Shown: positions 59,517-64,000 of the stretch, piece after piece
How positions within the stretch are numbered: the first letter of the stretch is position 1
Layout of the letters: each line of letters opens with the position of its first letter
NCBI RefSeq assembly: GCF_900112105.1
Contig: NZ_FOKV01000001.1
Span: 1,302,001 to 1,366,000 of the forward strand
DNA length: 64,000 nucleotides
Direction: 5' to 3'
From: Zunongwangia mangrovi
GTDB lineage: Bacteria; Bacteroidota; Bacteroidia; Flavobacteriales; Flavobacteriaceae
Program-made: the position numbers and the translations under genes
The notes under the pieces: generated by a model
Told to the model about the DNA's origin: nothing
Database searches by the model: none
The model's input: the letters and a program-made list of their open reading frames with translations, nothing else

Positions 59517-60902
59517 ATGAATCTAAAAAAACACCTTATATATCTTCTGTTTTTAGGTTTTGCATTCACCGCATGCAACGACACTTCAAAAAACAATTCA
59601 GAAGAGACTTCACAAAAAACTGCTCAGGATTCAACTAAACTGAGTGAAGAAGCCTTGTTGGACACCGTCCAGAAGCAAACATTAAAATATTTCTGGGATT
59701 TTGCTGAACCTAATAGCGGGATGGCCAGAGAACGATATCATCCTAACGGAGATTATCCAAATAACGATCCGGATATTGTAACCACGGGAGGATCTGGATT
59801 TGGATTAATGGCAATAGTTGCGGGGATCGAAAGAGGATTTATTCCGCGAGAAGAAGCCGTGCAACGCTTAGATAAAATTGCCACTTTTTTAGAAAAAACA
59901 CCAAAATATCACGGTGCTTTCCCACATTGGATAAACGGAAGAACCGCCGGAACACAAGAATTTGGTTCAGATAGTAAAGATAACGGAGGCGATATTGTAG
60001 AAACCTCGTTTTTAGCGCAGGGATTTATTGTGGTGCGCCAGTATTTGCAGGATGGAAATGAAGAGGAAAAAGCTGTAGCAGCCAAATTCGATAATTTATG
60101 GCAAAATATTGAGTGGGATTGGTACACCAATAATAAAAACGGAATCTTTTGGCACTGGTCGCCAGATTATGAATTTCAGAAGAACTTTATGATTGAAGGT
60201 TATAACGAATGTCTTATTACTTATGTGATGGCTGCCAGTTCTCCAGATCACGCGATCAAACCTGCCGTTTACCACGATGGTTGGGCAAGAAGCGGAAATA
60301 TCACAACCGATAAGAAAGCATACGGAATTCCGCTAATATTAAAATTCAATACTGTTGGCGATAAAGCAGGGCCATTGTTTTGGGCACATTATTCATATTT
60401 AGGCTTAAATCCAAAAGGACTTAGTGATCGTTACGCCAATTATTGGGACCTAAATGTAAACCATAGCAAGATCAATTATGAGTATGCGCAGGAAAACCCT
60501 AATAATTATAAAACTTACAGTGAAAATAGCTGGGGATTAACTGCAAGTTATACTAAAAATGAAGATGGTAGCGTAGGTTACGCAGCACATTCACCAGATG
60601 ATGATCACGGAGTGGTTTCTCCAACTGCTGCCGTAAGTTCTATTCCTTATACTCCGGAAGAAAGCTTAAGAGCGATAAGATATTTTTACGAAGATCAAAA
60701 CGATCTACTTTGGGGACCTGCCGGTTTTTACGATGCCTTCAGCTTAGATGGTGGCGATTGGGTTGCTGAAAGATATTTAGCGATCGACCAGGGACCAATG
60801 ATGGTGATGATCGAGAATTATCGTAGCGGACTTATTTGGGATCTATTTATGAGTTCTCCTGAAGTTCAACAGGGATTAGAAAAACTAGAGTTTACCCATT
60901 AA
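59517..60902 (+). CDS. GH144-like glucanase (PF10091 glucoamylase-like family), lipoprotein
   Basis: 461 residues with lipobox FTACN. The (alpha/alpha)6 barrel signature motifs TLKYFWDFAEPNSGMARER, TTGGSGFGLMAI, PHWINGRTAG, DNGGDIVETSFLAQG and GYNECLITYVMAASSPDH are those of the PF10091 group to which GH144 beta-1,2-glucanases belong. Characterised GH144 members cleave linear beta-1,2-glucan; whether this one does is inferred, since related uncharacterised clades exist. It is the first enzyme after SusCD, surface or periplasmic anchored, and the GH3 at the window end would then release glucose. Confidence 0.8.
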   Translation: MNLKKHLIYLLFLGFAFTACNDTSKNNSEETSQKTAQDSTKLSEEALLDTVQKQTLKYFWDFAEPNSGMARERYHPNGDYPNNDPDIVTTGGSGFGLMAIVAGIERGFIPREEAVQRLDKIATFLEKTPKYHGAFPHWINGRTAGTQEFGSDSKDNGGDIVETSFLAQGFIVVRQYLQDGNEEEKAVAAKFDNLWQNIEWDWYTNNKNGIFWHWSPDYEFQKNFMIEGYNECLITYVMAASSPDHAIKPAVYHDGWARSGNITTDKKAYGIPLILKFNTVGDKAGPLFWAHYSYLGLNPKGLSDRYANYWDLNVNHSKINYEYAQENPNNYKTYSENSWGLTASYTKNEDGSVGYAAHSPDDDHGVVSPTAAVSSIPYTPEESLRAIRYFYEDQNDLLWGPAGFYDAFSLDGGDWVAERYLAIDQGPMMVMIENYRSGLIWDLFMSSPEVQQGLEKLEFTH

Positions 60903-60906
60903 AAAA

Positions 60907-61644
60907 TTGATGATGAAATTATCGAATATCGCATTACTAGGATTATTTATTTTCTTCGGAATTACTGCGGAAGCTCAAACTGCGGGTATTTCAGAAAATC
61001 AGTTTAAAGAAAAAGTAGAGATTCCTGTAGATATGGGTTACCTGCTGTACAAACCTGAAGCTTATAAAAAATCTAAAGAAGATTATCCATTGATTGTTTT
61101 TCTACATGGTGCCGGCGAACGAGGTACAGATCTTCAGAAGGTAAAAGTTAATGGGCCTTTTCAGTATTTAAAAGAGGGAAATGAGATTGATGCGGTAATG
61201 CTAGCACCGCAATGTCCTGCTGAAACCTACTGGCAGCCAGATGAAGTAGCTGCTTTGGTAAAAAAAATTATCAAAGAAGAACGAATCGATCCAAGTAGGG
61301 TTTACTTAACAGGTTTAAGTATGGGCGGTTATGGCGTTTGGGCTACGGGAGGTAAATATCCAGAATTGTTTGCTGCGATGGCTCCGGTTTGTGGGGCGAT
61401 CTACAGGCCAATTTATCGCAACGCGCAACATCTTCAAAACATGCCTATCTGGGTTTTTCACGGTGCGATGGACGATGTGGTTTTGCCAGAGAATAGTAAT
61501 AAAATGGTGATGGCGTTAAAGCAATCGGGAAATCAGGATGTAAAATACACGATCTATCCTTTTGCGAACCACAATAGCTGGACAGAAACCTATAATAATC
61601 CAGAATTATACGATTGGCTGCTAAATCAGAAAAAAGAAAAATAA
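60907..61644 (+). CDS. Secreted alpha/beta-hydrolase (carboxylesterase/phospholipase-like)
   Basis: 245 residues. ATG 60910 or 60913 is possible within the MMMK start; signal peptide ends ITAEAQ. Catalytic triad: Ser in LTGLSMGGYGVW, Asp in FHGAMDDVV, His in FANHNSWTE; oxyanion region FLHGAGERGTD. It resembles extracellular esterases that remove acyl groups from polysaccharides (acetyl, succinyl or feruloyl). In this locus it probably removes a substituent before the glucanase or sulfatase acts; which one is not visible in the sequence. Its stop overlaps the sulfatase start (TAATG), so translation is coupled. Confidence 0.82.
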   Translation: MMMKLSNIALLGLFIFFGITAEAQTAGISENQFKEKVEIPVDMGYLLYKPEAYKKSKEDYPLIVFLHGAGERGTDLQKVKVNGPFQYLKEGNEIDAVMLAPQCPAETYWQPDEVAALVKKIIKEERIDPSRVYLTGLSMGGYGVWATGGKYPELFAAMAPVCGAIYRPIYRNAQHLQNMPIWVFHGAMDDVVLPENSNKMVMALKQSGNQDVKYTIYPFANHNSWTETYNNPELYDWLLNQKKEK

Positions 61645-63278
61645 TGAAACTTAGATTCCTGTATTTCGTTGTTTTGATCAGCTTTTTTTCCTGTAAAGAA
61701 GAAAAGGGAAATGCTGCTGAAGAAAAATCTACTTCTAAAAAGCCTAATATCGTCTTTATAATGGCCGATGATCATGCGGTAAAAGCGATTAGTGCCTACG
61801 GAAGTGAAATAGGGAAACTGGCGCCAACGCCTAATATCGATCGATTAGCTACAAACGGAGCGATATTTCGCCAGAATTACAACACAAATTCACTTTGTGG
61901 GCCAAGTAGAGCGGTGATCTTAACTGGGAAGCATAGTCATGAAAATGGCTTTAGAATGAATGGTGAGCAGTTTGATAATTCGCAGCAAACCATGCCAAAG
62001 ATTTTCAGAAATAATGGGTATCAAACTGCGGTGATCGGGAAATGGCATTTAGCCGGAAAACCAACCGGATTTGATTACTGGAAAATTTTAGAAGACCAGG
62101 GGAAATATTATAATCCCGATTTTATTACGGAAGAGGATACTGCCAGAGTTGAAGGTTATGCAACAGATCTTATTACAGATTACTCGTTAGATTGGTTAAA
62201 ACAACGAGATACGTCGAAGCCGTTTTTCTTAATGGTGCAACACAAAGCACCGCATCGTAACTGGATGCCTGCTTTGCGCCACGTCAATAAATATGATTCG
62301 TTTCAATTTCCTTTGCCAGATTCGTATTTCCCAGATTTTGAAAACCAGGAAGCTGCTGAAGAACAGTTGATGACCATTTACGAGGATATGTACGAAGGTC
62401 ATGATCTTAAAATGAGTAAAGCAAAAGGAACAGATGAATTGGCAAGCAATCCCTGGACAGACGATTTTGATCGCATGACGGCTGAGCAACGTAATCAATG
62501 GAATGAAGCATACCGCCCCGAAAATGATGCTTTTTGGGAAAAGGATTTGCATGACGAAGATCTGGCCAGGTACAAAGGGCAGCGTTATTTAAAGGATTAT
62601 ATGGCAACCATAGCTTCAGTAGACGAAGGAGTGGGTAGAATTTTAGATTATTTGGAATCTCAGGGATTAGATGAAAATACGCTGGTGGTCTATACTTCAG
62701 ATCAGGGTTTTTATCTGGGTGAAAACGGATGGTTCGATAAACGATTTATGTACGAGCCTTCATTTAGAATGCCATTGCTAATGCAACTTCCGGGGGAAAT
62801 TCCGCAGCAATCTGAAGTAAATGCTATGACTCAGAATCTCGATTTTGCCCCAACATTTTTAGATATGGCCGGTATCGAAATCCCAGAGGATATGCAGGGA
62901 ATCTCATTTAAAGATGTGGTTTTTGGCCAAAAAGAAGAGTTGGATCGTGATGCGATCTATTATCATTATTACGATTGGCCGGCTTTTCACATGGTAAAAC
63001 GTCACTACGGAATTAAAACCGAACGCTATAAGATCATGCATTTTTATGATGATAACGATGCCTGGGAGTTTTATGATCTTCAGGAGGATCCAAAAGAAAA
63101 AAATAACCTGATCGATAATCCAGAGTATCAGGGAGAAATAGAAATGATGAAGCAAAAACTGGATTCTGTTCAGCAATATTATAGTGTAACTGAAAAGGAA
63201 TTTGAAAAAGCTTCAGAAAAAAATATAGAAAATGCCTACAGAAATTTCGAGAGAATGCGTGGCAAACCTATAGAATAA
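61644..63278 (+). CDS. Type I sulfatase (formylglycine-dependent), lipoprotein
   Basis: 544 residues from ATG 61644 with lipobox FFSCK. The maturation motif SLCGPSRAVILTG contains C-x-P-S-R, where Cys becomes formylglycine. Metal ligands: MADDHA near the N-terminus and YTSDQGFYLGENGWFDK; His in GKWHLAGKP. Overall similarity is to S1 family sulfatases of the N-acetylglucosamine-6-sulfatase type, but this fold also includes phosphodiesterases and phosphonate monoester hydrolases. It needs an anaerobic or aerobic maturation enzyme not encoded here. Its presence in a putative beta-1,2-glucan locus is unusual. Confidence 0.9.
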   Translation: MKLRFLYFVVLISFFSCKEEKGNAAEEKSTSKKPNIVFIMADDHAVKAISAYGSEIGKLAPTPNIDRLATNGAIFRQNYNTNSLCGPSRAVILTGKHSHENGFRMNGEQFDNSQQTMPKIFRNNGYQTAVIGKWHLAGKPTGFDYWKILEDQGKYYNPDFITEEDTARVEGYATDLITDYSLDWLKQRDTSKPFFLMVQHKAPHRNWMPALRHVNKYDSFQFPLPDSYFPDFENQEAAEEQLMTIYEDMYEGHDLKMSKAKGTDELASNPWTDDFDRMTAEQRNQWNEAYRPENDAFWEKDLHDEDLARYKGQRYLKDYMATIASVDEGVGRILDYLESQGLDENTLVVYTSDQGFYLGENGWFDKRFMYEPSFRMPLLMQLPGEIPQQSEVNAMTQNLDFAPTFLDMAGIEIPEDMQGISFKDVVFGQKEELDRDAIYYHYYDWPAFHMVKRHYGIKTERYKIMHFYDDNDAWEFYDLQEDPKEKNNLIDNPEYQGEIEMMKQKLDSVQQYYSVTEKEFEKASEKNIENAYRNFERMRGKPIE

Positions 63279-63305
63279 TTTTAGTACAACCCTAAATAGA
63301 ATTAC

Positions 63306-64000
63306 ATGATAAAGAAAAGTTTAATCACATTTTCGCTAATTACAGGATGCTTTTTTGCCCCAACAAAAAGCCTACAAGCGCAAACTGATGAATCTAAAAT
63401 GGATGCAAAGGTCGATGAGATCTTAGCTGAAATGACCATCGAAGAAAAGATAGGTCAGCTTAACCTACTTAATCCCGGTGGCGGTGTTGCTACCGGTGCA
63501 GTGGTAAGTGATAATGTGCAACAAAAAATTAAAGACGGGGAAGTAGGCGGACTTTTTGGTGTTGCTGGTCCCGATAAAATTAAAATTGCACAAGATTATG
63601 CCGTGAATGATACCCGATTGGGAATTCCGTTGCTAATTGGATCAGATGTGATTCATGGTTATAAAACCACCTTTCCAATTCCGTTAGGAACCGCAGCAAG
63701 CTGGGATTTGGAGATGATCAAAAGAACTGCTGAAATTGCTGCTCAGGAAGCTACGGCAGACGGGATCAACTGGAATTTCTCACCGATGGTAGATATCGCT
63801 CGCGATCCAAGATGGGGGAGAATTGCTGAAGGTGCCGGTGAAGATCCTTATTTAGGTTCTCAAATCGCAAAGGCTATGGTAGAAGGTTACCAGGGAGACG
63901 ATCTTACCAAAGAAAACACTATGATCGCTACGGTAAAACATTTTGCCTTATACGGAGCTTCAGAAGCAGGTCGTGATTATAATACGACAGATATGAGTAG
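63306..64000 (+). CDS. Glycoside hydrolase family 3 beta-glucosidase, N-terminal part
   Basis: First 231 residues of a protein cut by the right edge. Signal peptide ending KSLQAQ, then MTIEEKIGQLNLLNP, RLGIPLLIGSDVIHGYKTTFPIPLGTAASWD, FSPMVDIARDPRWGRIAEGAGEDPYLGS and ATVKHFALYGASEAGRD, all classic for GH3 BglX-like enzymes (the nucleophile Asp lies later, beyond the window). As part of this locus it would hydrolyse glucobiose (for example sophorose) released by the GH144-like enzyme. The 27-bp gap after the sulfatase implies the same transcript. Confidence 0.93.
   Translation, partial: MIKKSLITFSLITGCFFAPTKSLQAQTDESKMDAKVDEILAEMTIEEKIGQLNLLNPGGGVATGAVVSDNVQQKIKDGEVGGLFGVAGPDKIKIAQDYAVNDTRLGIPLLIGSDVIHGYKTTFPIPLGTAASWDLEMIKRTAEIAAQEATADGINWNFSPMVDIARDPRWGRIAEGAGEDPYLGSQIAKAMVEGYQGDDLTKENTMIATVKHFALYGASEAGRDYNTTDMS

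Overview
The window looks like a chromosomal segment of a marine-type member of the Flavobacteriaceae (phylum Bacteroidota). Support: AT-rich DNA; the Bacteroidota promoter pattern (TTG, about 20 bases, then TAnnTTTG) in front of many genes; a GldA-type gliding-motility ABC ATPase; a GLPGLI-family protein; a SusC/SusD pair with a propeller/HTH sensor; several DUF3857 transglutaminase-like proteins; and a homoserine acetyltransferase-aspartokinase-homoserine dehydrogenase fusion. The genus cannot be fixed from the sequence alone.

Layout. 1-6180: housekeeping and accessory metabolism (a secreted PD40 propeller protein cut by the window edge, DinB-like protein, PLP dehydratase/racemase, Usp protein, hydroxyacid dehydrogenase, acyl-CoA dehydrogenase). 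6390-9772: a GLPGLI protein translationally coupled to an outer-membrane receptor gene broken by two single-base frameshifts, both in T6 runs. 9824-12424: a DUF3857/transglutaminase/DUF2569 membrane protein. 12557-32274: a 20-kb sulfur amino acid block holding metK, a homoserine sulfhydrylase, an Rrf2 regulator, cysH, a siroheme sulfite reductase with its siroheme genes, a ferredoxin reductase-like flavoprotein, an OsmC protein, a split metH, metF and the MetX-ThrA fusion. 34447-38506: aromatic amino acids (pheA, aminotransferase, tyrA, DAHP synthase-chorismate mutase). 38600-49089: rsgA, dtd, two DUF3857 proteins, a MazG protein, aroA, queA, rlmN and a polyprenyl synthase. 49132-51873: two small acidic lipoproteins and a two-gene DNA-repair-type radical SAM cassette. 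51990-64000: a polysaccharide utilisation locus (sensor/regulator, SusC, SusD, GH144-like glucanase, esterase, sulfatase, GH3 start).

The most interesting signal is regulatory and lies in the gaps. Four short leader peptides, too small for ordinary gene calling, each sit just before a Rho-independent terminator with a competing antiterminator arm: two tandem Met-rich leaders before the homoserine sulfhydrylase, a Cys-rich leader before sulfite reductase, and a Phe/Tyr-rich leader before pheA. The same sulfur block also holds two SAM-I riboswitches (before metH and before the MetX-ThrA fusion), a SAM-II-like element before metK, and an Rrf2 operator candidate before cysH. One 20-kb region therefore appears to sense methionine (through charged tRNA), cysteine (through charged tRNA) and SAM (through two RNA classes). 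Copies of at least three dispersed intergenic repeat families lie among these elements.

No tRNA or rRNA genes, CRISPR arrays, prophage or intact insertion sequences were recognised.
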